Source of the DNA: Cryptomeria japonica
Lineage: Eukaryota > Streptophyta > Pinopsida > Cupressales > Cupressaceae
DNA length: 64,000 bases
Assembly: GCF_030272615.1 (NCBI RefSeq)
Contig: NC_081409.1
Coordinates: 648,804,468-648,868,467 of the forward strand
Reading direction: 5' to 3'
Shown here: in pieces, positions 11,034 through 22,000 of the stretch
Layout: every line of letters starts with the position of its first letter
How positions within the stretch are numbered: the stretch's first letter is position 1
Made by a program: the position numbers and the translations under genes
The notes under the pieces: model-generated
Seen by the model: only the letters and a program-made list of their open reading frames with translations
Databases searched by the model: none
Told to the model about the DNA's origin: nothing

Positions 11034-13300
11034 ATGAAGAAGCATCCTTGTGAAACTTTGCAAGAAGGTTTGCCAGAACAGTCATGAAGGGGTCAGAAGA
11101 GATCAGTGCTACATGAACCATCAAATGTTACTTGGGTACAATAGAATAATAATACTAGTAAGATACCTGATCGACCTATTTATGCAAAATCTAATTCTTC
11201 TTCTAGAGATTCTGAACATGATATACTAGGTTTCTATTCTAGATTGTTTGGGAATATTGATAATGCACATGCTTTAAATCAAGATTTATCCCATGTTAGT
11301 GTCTTTGCAAGAGATAGGACCAGTTCAAATGCAATTAGACACTCTGTGCCTAGAACAATCGATGGAAATATTAGTTTGATTGACATAGATCAAGTCATTA
11401 TATCTGATTCTGAGGAAAATTTCCTTGATAAAGACAAAGTGTCACAAGAGATTGAAGATTTGAATAGGAGAGTTCACCATTTAATCTCCCTAAGAGCCCA
11501 AAAGGAAGCAAATAAGGAGAAGAAGTCAAAGCTAAATTAATGGAGAGAGATAGGCTTCTTAGACAAATAGCTGATCTTGAAGTGCTAGCTAAGGGAAAAT
11601 AAAAGAGTGATGAGGAAGGCCCTGTGATCAGAGAAATTCTGATCCCCAAAGCCAAGCAAGCATATAGGTCAGTAGTCCAACCAAACAGGGAAGTATTTAG
11701 TGATTCTCAACTTCCTAGGACTAATGTGGATAAAGGAAAGTAGAAATGTGTGGATGATGGAATTGGATCTAAAACCATAGAAGAAATTTCTCATAGGCTA
11801 TCAGCACATGAGAGAGAGATGGAAAGAATGAGGAAAGAAAAAGAGGATTTACAAATGGAGTTAGAGAAAGCTGAGTTGGAAGCAGCCAATCAGGAAGTCA
11901 AAAGAAAAATTAGTTATCTAAAAGCCCCCCCTATCATGTTTCCATCAGAAGATCTTAATAAGCCCGATCCTTAACAAATTTCCCTTCCCCCAATCAAAAT
12001 TCAACCTACGATGCCTACTAATGTAGCATCAGTGAGTCAAATCCCTATGAATAGCCAGCATACCCAAATATCTCAATCTCCAACTCCAAAAGTTAGAATG
12101 ACTATGGGAAACAATAATATTATTCCCCCTTTTCAAAGGAGACCTATCAATTTAGAGCAATATAGACAATTGTTCTTTGATAGGATCCCAGGATATCCCA
12201 ACCATGTTCCTACTGAGTTAAGAGATAGACTCCATAAATTTGCTGGAAATAATGCAATTAGTGCTGAGGAACATATAAAATCTTTTGGGGACCTAATAAA
12301 TGATTATGAGATAGTGGATGAAGATGTCATCATGAAACTGTTTGTTCAGTCCCTGGTTGATGATGCAAGAGATTGGTACAAAGGTCTTCCAGTTAATAGC
12401 ATTGGGTCATTGGAAGATTTTAAAAATTGTTTTCAAGAGCAATATGGTGATAAAACAAATGTGAGCTTTATGCTCAGTGAATTTAATAACATCAGAAAGT
12501 CTGACAATGAGATGGTCACTAATTTTAATGCTAGATTCCAGAACGCTATGTATAGATTGTATCAGGTGATGAGATTAGATGATAACATGTGTTTGAATAC
12601 CTACTACAATGCATTTGATTCTAAGATGGCCTATATCTTGAGGGATAAGAATCCACATAACTTGAGAGATGCTTTTAGAATTGCCATTAATGTAGAAAGT
12701 AATAGAAAAGCATCCAGGAAGTTAGGAAGAAGAACAGATGGTAGATTATGGCAAGAAACAAAATAGCAACCTAGAAAAGTTGCTAAGGAGGAAGACAAGA
12801 TAGAGAAGTTGGTCACTACTATGAAGGATCTGACTGCCAAGGTAAACAAAAATGATAAACCTCATTATAACTGGCAAGATAGACCCCCTAGATTGCATGA
12901 CATGCCTTATATTACCAATTGGAAAGATGGCAAACCCCAAAATGAGAAGCATAAAATTGCCCAAAATCAGGACACTCTAGATCCCTTGAAAGGGAAAAAT
13001 ATCCATAATATAGAAAATACTCCCTGATGTATTTCTTGTGATGGACCACATTCTCCTCATCAGTGTGCAGTGGCTCAGGCTCTTGAAGAATCCATGAGAC
13101 AAGAAGCTGAGCCTGACATTAACATGTTTGAGACTATTATAGAAAGTGATGAGGAATCTATACAAAGTGAATACAATTATGTGATGGATAATGAAAGGTT
13201 TGTTCAAGGACAACTAACCTTGGATTGGCATCCTACATTGAATGTGGTAACAATTGAGGATGAAGAAGTTCATCTTAGAAGGTGTAGCATCGTAAAATTG
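11034..13300 (+). pseudogene. gag: Element T gag (broken)
   Basis: ATG 11034 opens a frame that runs through TGA (about 11085) and TAG (11142) to 11540, then shifts frame and continues to 13300. It encodes the nucleocapsid precursor. The N-terminal third is charged, with a clear coiled coil (about 11780-11910, EREMERMRKEKEDL). The middle (about 12130-12720) is a retrotransposon gag domain with DDARDWYKGLP, FKNCFQEQYGD and NFNARFQNA motifs. A zinc-knuckle-like C-x2-C-x3-H-x4-C (CISCDGPHSPHQC) near 13036-13074 is one residue shorter than the canonical spacing. Further stops: TAA about 11972, TAG about 12765, TGA about 13025. Solo LTR S interrupts the frame at 13301. Confidence 0.85.
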
Positions 13301-13453
13301 TGACACTTGCAATTTCGACTGCATTTGGGTCTTCAAGATGGTGGTGCAACGTTGAACCTGAATGGAGACCCCGAAACCTATTTGCAACATCAAAAACTAC
13401 ATCTTTTTTGCACCTTGGCCTGATCCTCCTTGCACCCTGTTGTCCTGGGAGGT

Positions 13454-13544
13454 GGGACCATGGTGCCCAATGCCCTAGTCCTTCAGGACCATGGGGCCCA
13501 GCGCCTTGGTCCCTCGGGACCATGGCGCCCAGCGCCCTGGTCCT
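13454..13544 (+). repeat. Three 31-bp GC-rich tandem repeats in solo LTR S
   Basis: Units start at 13454, 13485 and 13516, each beginning near GGGACCATGG and ending near CCTGGTCC. They contain overlapping palindromes (GGACCATGGTGCC-like). They lie about 120 bp upstream of a TATA box, a position typical of LTR enhancer repeats. Confidence 0.8.
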
Positions 13545-13666
13545 TGGCCCTATTTTGGGCCCAGTCTCTTGTTGGGCATCGGGTCTTCAAGTTTGCAATT
13601 TGGAAAATAATGTTCCTAGGTCAGCCTAAGGTTGGAAAAATCAGTCTTCTAACCCTAATTAACAAG

Positions 13667-13674
13667 TATATAAA
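13667..13674 (+). promoter_or_regulatory. TATA box of solo LTR S
   Basis: TATATAAA lies downstream of the 31-bp repeats and upstream of a pyrimidine-rich region, consistent with the LTR promoter. Confidence 0.55.
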
Positions 13675-14304
13675 CTACATTTCCCCTCACAAAAAAGAAG
13701 GAGAAAAAATATATGCGTACAAGAGGCGAAAGTGATAGGCAAACATTCGAACATTCAAACATTCAAGCATTCAAGCATTCCTTCAAGCAATTGAGCATTC
13801 TAAGTCTCCATTCAAGGCTAAGTGTTGCATTCAAGACAAGGATTCAACCATTGAAGAGGAGATCACATACAACATACAACATCATTACACCTTCGCATGT
13901 TGCAGGTACGCGACTGTAATTGAAGATCTGGAATCCTTGTGCAGAGACGAACAGATCCCCCTTCGTTTCGCGGATTTTTCGGAGGACCGTGTGCACTCCG
14001 GGCACCATCATCCCGTCAACTTTCACTCAAACTTGCAGGACAGCATCGTCTTGACATTTTACTACTAATTCCAGGTCCATAGCTTCATCCCGTGTCTCTA
14101 TCTCTGTCTACAAGTGAATCTTTCTTACTTTTACATACATTCCTAGTTCAATCCTTCTATCTACATTCTTTACAAAAGAGGGTATCCTTGTTGTCTCAAC
14201 CCTTGAAACTCATTTAGAATTCAATATTGCATTGTGTGGGATTGGATCTTGTGATTTTCAACCCCTCTTTTGAACGTAAAGTCTCTCCTAAGTGAAAACT
14301 GTCA

Positions 14305-15286
14305 ATCCTAGTGACCTCCTTTTTCTCTCTTTGGAGTGGGGGGAACACCTAGGGTTCGATTTTCCGCTTTATAGAAGGCCTAGTGAGGAAGAAGTTAAAA
14401 GCCTCACTAAAGCTGCCATTGCCAAAGCAAAGCACAATTATAACTTAAGGAGCACCAAGAAGGACACCGATCAGGGTGAACCTGGTTCCATGTTCATAAA
14501 AGAGATTACTCAAAAGGGGGCAGAAAGTAGTGCTACTACTATTCCTAAAATTGGTCAAGAAAAGAAGGAATAGGTTAAAGATGTACTCAAGAGTACAGAT
14601 TATAAAAATACCAGTGATATGCAAGGAGTTGCCACAGCAAAAAGGGCAAGTCAATTCAAAGCAGAAAGAGTTAGAGATAATACTGAAATAAGCAATAGTT
14701 CTACATTTGACATGGCTCAAGCTGTTACACAAATGAAGGTCACTATCCCATTAGTAGAATTACTGAAAATTAAAGAACATAGGGATGCAACTTTGTCTTT
14801 GTTTTCTAGTATATCTAATAGTGACATAGTCCTACCCACTAGTTCAGCTAGAATTGGAAAGGATCAAGAACTCCAAACCCCAGAGGTTTATGTTGGAACT
14901 ACTATGACTCAAGAGCCTTCATGGGTAGATCATTTTTATGTTACTTTGTTAGTAAACAACCAGTTAATAAAAAACTGCATGATAGATTCAGGAGTTGCTG
15001 CTAATGTTATGCCTTATAGTGTTATGAAAGTATTAGGACTGTCGGTAACCACTGTATATGGAAAATGCTATGCTATGGATAATAAGGAAGTACCTATGAT
15101 AGGTACAATGAAAGATGTTGAAGTAAAAATAGCAGCATTCCCTAAGGCAACTTATAAAATGGATGTTATTGTTACTGATAGCAAGCCCCATTATGGTATG
15201 TTATTGTCTAGGCAATGGGCTGCAACAATAGGAGGAAATGTTCAACTGGATTTATCTTATGCCACCATTCCAATCAATGGAAATTA
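14305..15286 (+). pseudogene. pro: Element T gag-pro linker and protease (broken)
   Basis: After the solo LTR a frame resumes with a Lys/Glu-rich linker (YRRPSEEEVKSLTKAAIAK) up to a TAG near 14571, then continues into an aspartic protease. The active site near 14984-15008 reads DSGVAANVMP, close to the DSGA(S/T)xNxxP form of Tat proteases, so the catalytic Asp is kept. The GMLLSRQW motif that closes such domains is at about 15198-15221. A TAG stop lies at 15285. The frame continues into the extra RNase H. Confidence 0.82.
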
Positions 15287-15379
15287 GGTCAAGTTGTACA
15301 GAGAGCCACGTGCTCCTAGGGTAATTGAAAATGTAGACCCTAATATGCTCAATTGTATGATTGATGTAGATCTTGATAA

Positions 15380-15850
15380 TTTTAGACTTCAACCAATTTT
15401 GCCTCAGTTGAAGAATACTAACCCCATTGTGGTTGAATTGGAAGCACAACAGTATGGTTTATGGTAGATGTATTTTTATGGAGCTTTCTCCAAAGAAGGA
15501 TCTGGGGCAAAGGTTCTTTTTGTATCCCCATCAAGTATAACTTTTAAGTATTCTTTCTTATTGGCTTTCCAATGCACAAATAATATTGCAGAGTATGAAG
15601 CTCTATTGTTGGGGCTTGAGGTTGCAAAAAAACATGGAATCTAGCTGTTGACAGTGTTAGGGGATTTAGAATTGGTTGTCTCTTAGGTAAGATCCAAATA
15701 TGCATCCAAGAATGATAGATTGAAGAGATATAAACATGCAGTTTGGGATGTTATTGAGCATTTTAGTGCATTTTCTATTAAATGGATAGAGTGATCAAAG
15801 AATACTATGGTAGATTCCTAGCTAATGTTGCCTTGAAAAATGATGATGCA
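15380..15850 (+). pseudogene. Element T extra (archaeal-like) RNase H, located before RT
   Basis: The segment carries YGAFSKEGSGAKVLFVSP, then TNNIAEYEALLLGLEVA with the conserved Glu, then VLGDLELVVS with the second Asp, and an IKWIDR-type C-terminus. This is the pattern of the second RNase H acquired by Tat/Ogre elements. The first catalytic Asp is Tyr (FYGA for FDGA). Stops at about 15642 and 15684 and a frameshift near 15779 break it. In the Ogre and Retand elements I know, this domain lies between the Ty3-type RNase H and integrase; here it lies between protease and RT. The relation is seen by motif only. Confidence 0.75.
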
Positions 15851-17640
15851 ACACTAACCAGTATTTCCACTGTGGAGATAAAATCTAGGCCTGCCATCCC
15901 TAATAATGTGTATAATTGGCAAGTTTTTGCTGACGATGAAGATATTCTTAGGTTCATCCAATGTGTTGATGATTATGATGGACAGAAGATAGATTGCAAT
16001 GCATTGGTGGAGGTGGTTGACAATAAGGAAACAATGTTCGGAAATGACTTGGTCCAGTTGGAAACCAATGAAATACCTAAAGGGCTGGTGGAGTTAGAGA
16101 GCATGTTCAGTTACAATGATAGTCACTTACATCAGCAATCTACCACCAAGTTAGAAGAATTAGAGGAGGTAAAATTGGGGACTGAATCATCCCCTAAGTT
16201 AGTCTACATTGGGAAGAAATTACCCCCTCATGTTAGGACTAATCTTATTAATTTATTGAAGAAATATAAACATGTTTTTGCTTGGTCTTATGAAGACCTA
16301 AAGGCATATAGACAAGATCTTTTTCAGCATGAAGTTCCTCTACTTCCAGATGCTAAGCCTTTTAGACAGAAATAGAGACCTATTAATTCCCTATTGGAAA
16401 CTAAGATGCAGCAAGAGTTGACTAAGCTAAGAGAAGGTGGGATTATCAAACCCATAAGGCACTCTTCATGGGTCTCCAATCTGGTCCCAGTAAGAAAGAA
16501 AAATGGGGACATTAGATTGTGTGTGGATTTTAGAAATTAAAATTTTGCTTCTTTAAAGGACAATTACTCTTCTCCCAATATGGAAGCTATGTTGTAGAGA
16601 GTAACAGGCTGTTATTTTTTATCCATGATGGATGGTTTTTCAGGATACAATCAAGTGTTAGTGAGGGAATCTGAACAGTTTAAAACTACTTTCACTACTC
16701 CATGGGGAACATATGTCTATGTGAGAATGCCATTTAGACTGAAAATGCTGGAGCTACATTTTAGAGAGCCATGGATGTGGCCTTCAAAGAATTCATTGGT
16801 ATCATCATGGTGGTTTATCAAGATGATCTAACCTATTTCTCCAAAAGGGCTGATGATCATTGTGGACATTTGTGAAAGGTGTTCAATAAAGCCTTGGAAT
16901 TTGGTGTGTCATTAAATCCCAAGAAATGTCATTTTGGGGTCACTGAAGGAAAATTATTGGGACACATTATTTCCAAGGAAGGGGTAAGGATAGACCTTGA
17001 AAGAATCAAAGCAATAAACAAAGTGTCTAAACCAAATAATGTTAAAGGTATTCAATCCTTTCTAGGAAAAGTGAATTTTGTTAGGAGATTTATTGCAAAC
17101 TTTGCAGAGATAGTGAAGCCCATTGTCAAGTTGCTCAAGAAGGATACCAAATTTTGTTGGGATCAAGAAGCCTCAGAGGCTTTTGCTAAAATTAAGAAGG
17201 CCATTCAGGAAGCACCAGTGTTCAAGTCTCCTGATTACAGTAAGCCCTTTTCTCTATTCTCTTTTGCTTCGTATCATACAGTAGCTACAGTATTGTTACA
17301 AAAGGATAATGAGGGATATGAACATCCCATAGCTTTCTACAACAAGTCTTTGCAAGCAGCAGAATTAAAATATGAAACCATGGAGAAACAAGCTTATGCT
17401 TTGGTTAAAGCTATCAAGGCTTTTAGGCCATATCTGGTAAATGTAAATATCATTGCTTATGTCCCACATGCTACAGTTAAGGATATCCTATCCCAGTCTG
17501 AGGTTACAGGGAAAAGATGTAGATGGATTAATAGAATCCAAGAATTTGACTTGGAAATAAAGATCACCAAATTGGTAAGAGGTTTAGCCCTGGCTAAGAT
17601 CATGACTGAGTCTAATCTTTTGAATGTTGAAATACATAAT
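15851..17640 (+). pseudogene. pol: Element T reverse transcriptase and Ty3-type RNase H (broken)
   Basis: A linker precedes the YKHVFAWSYEDL motif (about 16267-16302) that opens plant gypsy RT. Then come GGIIKPIRHSSWVSNLV, LCVDFRN, SMMDGFSGYNQ, MPF and the catalytic box, which reads YQDD at 16816-16827. Two frameshifts (near 16745 and 16870) bracket the catalytic region. The connection and RNase H follow (FLGKVNFVRRFI, HPIAFYNKSLQ, YETMEKQAYAL). The first RNase H Asp motif (TLYTDAS-like in relatives) is degraded to FSFASYH. TAG stops occur near 16373 and 16596. The domain is identified with confidence but cannot be active. Confidence 0.85.
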
Positions 17641-18940
17641 GTTGAAGTCAAAAGTGCTTCAGTCACTAGTATTGAAAGACAACCTTGGTATTTAGAGATA
17701 GTCCAATTTTTGAGAGATGCTGCATTCTCAGAAGGAATGACACATAATCAAAGAAGAACTCTAAAACTCAAGTCACAAAAATATGTTCTCATTCAAGGTG
17801 ATCTATTTTGGAGAAAAAGAGATGGAGAATTGATAATGTGTTTGGATGAATTCCAGGCTAAACGGGTATTGACTTAAATGCATGATGGAGTATGTGGGGG
17901 CCATTACTCTGCTAAGACAACTGCTGGTAAGATAATCCAGGCTGGATACTATTGGCCTACCTTATTCAAAGATTCTCATGCACATGTCCAAAAATGCGAC
18001 CCATGTCAAAAGTTTTCATCCAAGATGAAGTATGAAGGAGCTTTGCCCTAAATCCAGTCACAGTGGAAGCCCCTTTTGTCCAATGGGGCATTTATTTTAT
18101 TGGAGAAATTGTTGAGAGATCAAGAAGAGGTCATAGATGGATCATAGTAGCTACTGACTATTTTACTAAATGGATTGAAGCTATCCTACAAGAAGAGCTA
18201 CAAGTAAGGTTGTCATTGATTTCCTAATGGATAATGTAATAACCAAGTTTGGAATACCTACAAAATTAGTAATGGATAATGCCATGAGTTTCAGGTCAGA
18301 AGAGTTTGTAGGATTTTGTACTAGTCATGGAATAATCATGTCTTACTCTTCACCCTATCACCCTCAGGGGAATGGGCAAGCAGAATCCAGCAATAAAAGC
18401 CTTTTGAACATCATCAAGAAAATCCTAGAAGAAAATAAGAGATCTTGGGATCAAAAATTGAAGTTAGCTTTGTGGGCAGATAGAATAACAGTCAAGAAGG
18501 CCATTGGATTGTCACCTTTTGAACTGGTTTATGGTACACAAGTCAGATTGCTAGTAAATAATCTTCTTCTATTTTATAAATTCTTACAAGATGAGGACAT
18601 GGAGCTATTTGAACCAATGGAAAACAAAATGATCCAAATTGTGGAGGTGGAAGAGCTCAGAACTTTAGCTCATAAAAGAAATCAGAAGATCCAATTATAG
18701 TCCAAATACCTTTTTGATAAAAGGACATCATTAAGGAAGTTTCAAATTGATGATATTGTTCTTCAGTGGAATGGAAAAGGACAGGACAAAGGGAAGCACA
18801 AAAAAATTGAATCATTATGGATTGGCCCTTTTGTGGTCTGTGATTTAAATGGAAAGGATTCTTATTTTGTAAAAAATATGAATGATGAAGTGCACGAATT
18901 TCTAGTGCATGGACAATTCCTGAAATATTATTTCTCTTGA
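17641..18940 (+). pseudogene. int: Element T integrase (broken)
   Basis: The HHCC zinc finger is visible from about 17881 (HDGVCGGHYSAKTT) to CDPCQK near 17998-18015. The catalytic core follows with ATDYFTKWIEA (first Asp), VMDNAMSF (second Asp) and NGQAESSNKSLL (Glu), so all three acidic residues are still encoded. A TAA at 17875 (CAA or CAG expected) and frameshifts near 18060 and 18220 break the frame. The C-terminal part (about 18560-18940) has the LKYYF ending typical of Tat integrases and no chromodomain. It ends with TGA at 18938-18940. Confidence 0.85.
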
Positions 18941-19085
18941 TGTCCATGCACAATAGGTCCTTTGTTTGTATATATTTTGTTTGCTTCCTATTGTTTTGTT
19001 TGGGTCTATGTTTTGGTCTATTTCTCCAGCGTTTCTGAGTTTTCTTGTGTTGACTTTGCGATCAACCATCCCTAGTCAGAGCCGT
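18941..19085 (+). other. Region between T pol and 3' LTR, no clear polypurine tract
   Basis: The 145 bp are pyrimidine-rich. The bases just before the LTR read CCCTAGTCAGAGCCGT, not a polypurine tract, although the LTR start at 19086 is fixed by alignment with the 5' LTR. Confidence 0.6.
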
Positions 19086-22000
19086 TGTTATCACTATTTA
19101 AGAAATGGGTTTTCTATTCCCATAATTGGCTAAGTTTTTGAAATTTTGAGTCAGACACACTATCAACTGCTTCAAGTCAATGTTAGGTCTTAAGGGTTTA
19201 GGGTTTTAATTTTAAATTGTTCAATGTTTGATCAAAAACACTCTAGTTTTTATTCTTGCATTACTTTATCCACTTAAGTAATGGGTCTTGGGGTTGTATG
19301 AGGTGTCCCCCCTTGTCATTTGCCTAGGTGGTTGTCGAATTAATTGTAAAGATTTATGCCTTATGTCTTTTCTTCCTAATGTTGTCGGGCCCAGTAAGTT
19401 GCATGCAACTCTCAGATGGATCTATGGTTTTCTCTATTTTGTTAGGTGAAGTTGCACGTGGTTTAAGACTCACGAAATGGCAAAAGGGAAAAGTGTGTTC
19501 AATTGGTGCACATTTGGTTTGGTTTAAAAGGGCTCCATCTCGTTTAAGATTTAATAGCTAGCATTAGTTCGCAAAAGAAACTTGCAAGTGAAATACCTTT
19601 CGCGAAATGGTGAAAATGCTTGGTAGGACCCTGCAGTGAAGACTTTTCAAATGGATAAAAGTTGATCAGGTTTAAGAGAGATCGACGGTTTGCACTGCTT
19701 CGTGGCTGATAGATGCTTGAAGGTTATGCCCTGCGAAATGGCAAAAAGTTTTTTTGGCCCACGAAAAGGGAGTTTTTATAAGAGCATAATAGATGCGCAA
19801 GTCTCATTTGATCTGATAGTTAGCACAGCTTCGTAGGAGGAAGATGCTCGACAGTTAGCTTTTGCGAAGTAGCAAAATGATGTGGTGCTCCAAGCAGGCA
19901 GTCCAGTTGATCAAGATGGCGAGTAAGATTATGGCATGTGGTAGAAGGTTAGAATAGTCAGCAAGTCAGATCTAAGGATTAAAAGGTGGGTCCTAGAGGT
20001 GAGTCATGCCATGGGATAAGAAGTGACCTGGTAGATACAGGTGGTAAGGATGAGGTGGAATCTGATGTTTTCTCTCAGCAAATGAAAGGTTGACATGCCA
20101 GTTCGAAAGTGACTAGATGCCAGGTGGATGGAGTTTAGTCAGAGGGCCCATGTCTGCCGAATTCAAATAAGTTGTTAAGCATCAAGCAAGTTAAGTATAA
20201 TCTAATGGTCCACGTGAGTTCACAAAGGTAAAGTGCTTGTGTTTTAAAACTAGTGAAACAACAAAAGGGTTTTTGGGGCCCCAGGGACAGATAAAGGATG
20301 AAGTTAAAAAGAGATCAACTTCGATTCAATCCAAGGGCTCGCGTTGTTTCGTAGCTGCAAACCAACTGAGGGATATGCTTCACAAAATGGCAAAAGGAGG
20401 AGAATATTCATCCAGGTGTAATGCTAGATGGTGATGTGTCAATTGGCACATGGTTTCAGAAGAAACTGAGGGCCCACCAAGGTGTAATCGGTGGTTATAA
20501 AGGAAAGACACGTGGTTGACTTTGAACTAAACTCGAAGAGTTTTCCAAAGCTAATGGTTGAATGCCACATGGTGTTTGGTAGCCAATGAAAAAGTGGTGT
20601 AAGTGAAGCAAGCATAAAGGTATTGCTTAAAGGATGGTCATCTCTGATTTGATCCAATGCTTCGTGTTGTTTCATGGCCCAAAGTTGAAAGCGGTTTAAG
20701 CTATGTGAAATAGCGAAAGACCGCTAGCCGTCAAGATAGAGATGCGGTTAGTGAAGAAGCTAACGGTCCCGGTGAGAATTAAATGTTGAGTAGTTAAATT
20801 TCCATCTATTTCCTGGTGCAGCTTCGTGAAAGAAAAGTACTCGGAGGATAAAGCCCACGAAATGGTGAAAAGGAGGTGGGGCCCGGTGCTAAGGAAAAGT
20901 TGTTAAGTTGATGTAAAGACCGATCAAGTTTCATTTGATTGGACGGTTGGTGTGATTTCATATGACGAAATTGCTCGAAGGTTATGCTTTGTGAAATGAC
21001 AAAAGAGCGGAAGGAAAAAATGTGCAGACATGTTGTGACCTGTTGGAGCAAAAATTTTGAATTCTCTCATGAATTCAATTTTGAAGGGACGGCCGAAGCA
21101 TGCGGTATCAATGTTGTAGTTAAGAGCCTGAGTACCATATATGATTTTATATCAATCGGATGAAGGTATCATTCTAAAGAATTGTTGTAGAGAAAGCGGC
21201 TGCAGAGCTATTTTCTTCAAATACAAAGAAAATTCATTCAGTTGCAGAGTAGATTCCTTCAAGCTAAAAACAGGTTTTCTTGTACTCTTGTGTGGCAATT
21301 TCTTAGCAGTGTGTTTTAATTGAGGTCTTGATTTGTCACAGAACCAGTTGGGGGTAATAGTTAAATTGCTTGCATATTTTAAGATGGAACCTAAGAGAGA
21401 ATTCTCAGGAAAAGTTAATTACCAGGAAAGGGCCATTTGTGATGATTTTCTTGAATAGTTGACATTGTCAACTAATCAGGCATCAAAGGTGAAAGAACTA
21501 GTGCCAAGAGCTCCTCATTTGAAAATAGGAGAAGGGTTATATGATAAGGGTAACTATTTGAGAGACCCACAGGTTGGGTTGTCTGGGTTGGGGTTGTTCA
21601 AAGTTGGATTTGGCATGAGAAATTCCCCAGCCCCGTAGAACAGTATCTGGGAGTTAGATGTGGGAAAATTGGTAGTTCCAGGAGTATTCATGGATATGGA
21701 TCTCCTAACTCAGATTGCACATAATTACGATCCAGTCACAAGGATAATTAGGGATATAAATGGAAAAGCCCTCATTGAAATAAATAATGAGGAATTCAGA
21801 AGTGCTTTTGGTCTTAATGCGTTTACTAATTTTCTAGAACCCATTAATTTCAAATCATTAGCTCAAGTATATAGTGCACAGAGGAATCACCTTAGAAATG
21901 GGCCTCTTAAGGAATTCTTTGTGAAGATAGGTGGGTTGACAGTTGTAGGACCCAACATTGAAGAGCCCTTCTCATTGAATCTATTCACCCTTAGGGCTAA

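Larger units (their letters stand above)
13301..14304 (+). mobile_element. Solo LTR S inserted between gag and protease of T
   Basis: About 1.0 kb without coding content separates T's gag from its protease and differs in composition, with a GC-rich first third. It begins TGACAC and ends CTGTCA, giving the short inverted ends expected of an LTR. It contains a TATA box at 13667 and pyrimidine-rich sequence downstream, and no primer site follows it, so a solo LTR is the simplest reading. I could not find a matching duplication (AATTG left, ATCCT right), so the exact ends may be off by some bases. The orientation is taken from the TATA box. Confidence 0.55.

Noticed and set aside
13300-13735. Overlapping + and - frames of 80-109 codons in the GC-rich repeats
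   Set aside because: They arise from the 31-bp repeats of solo LTR S and do not resemble any protein.
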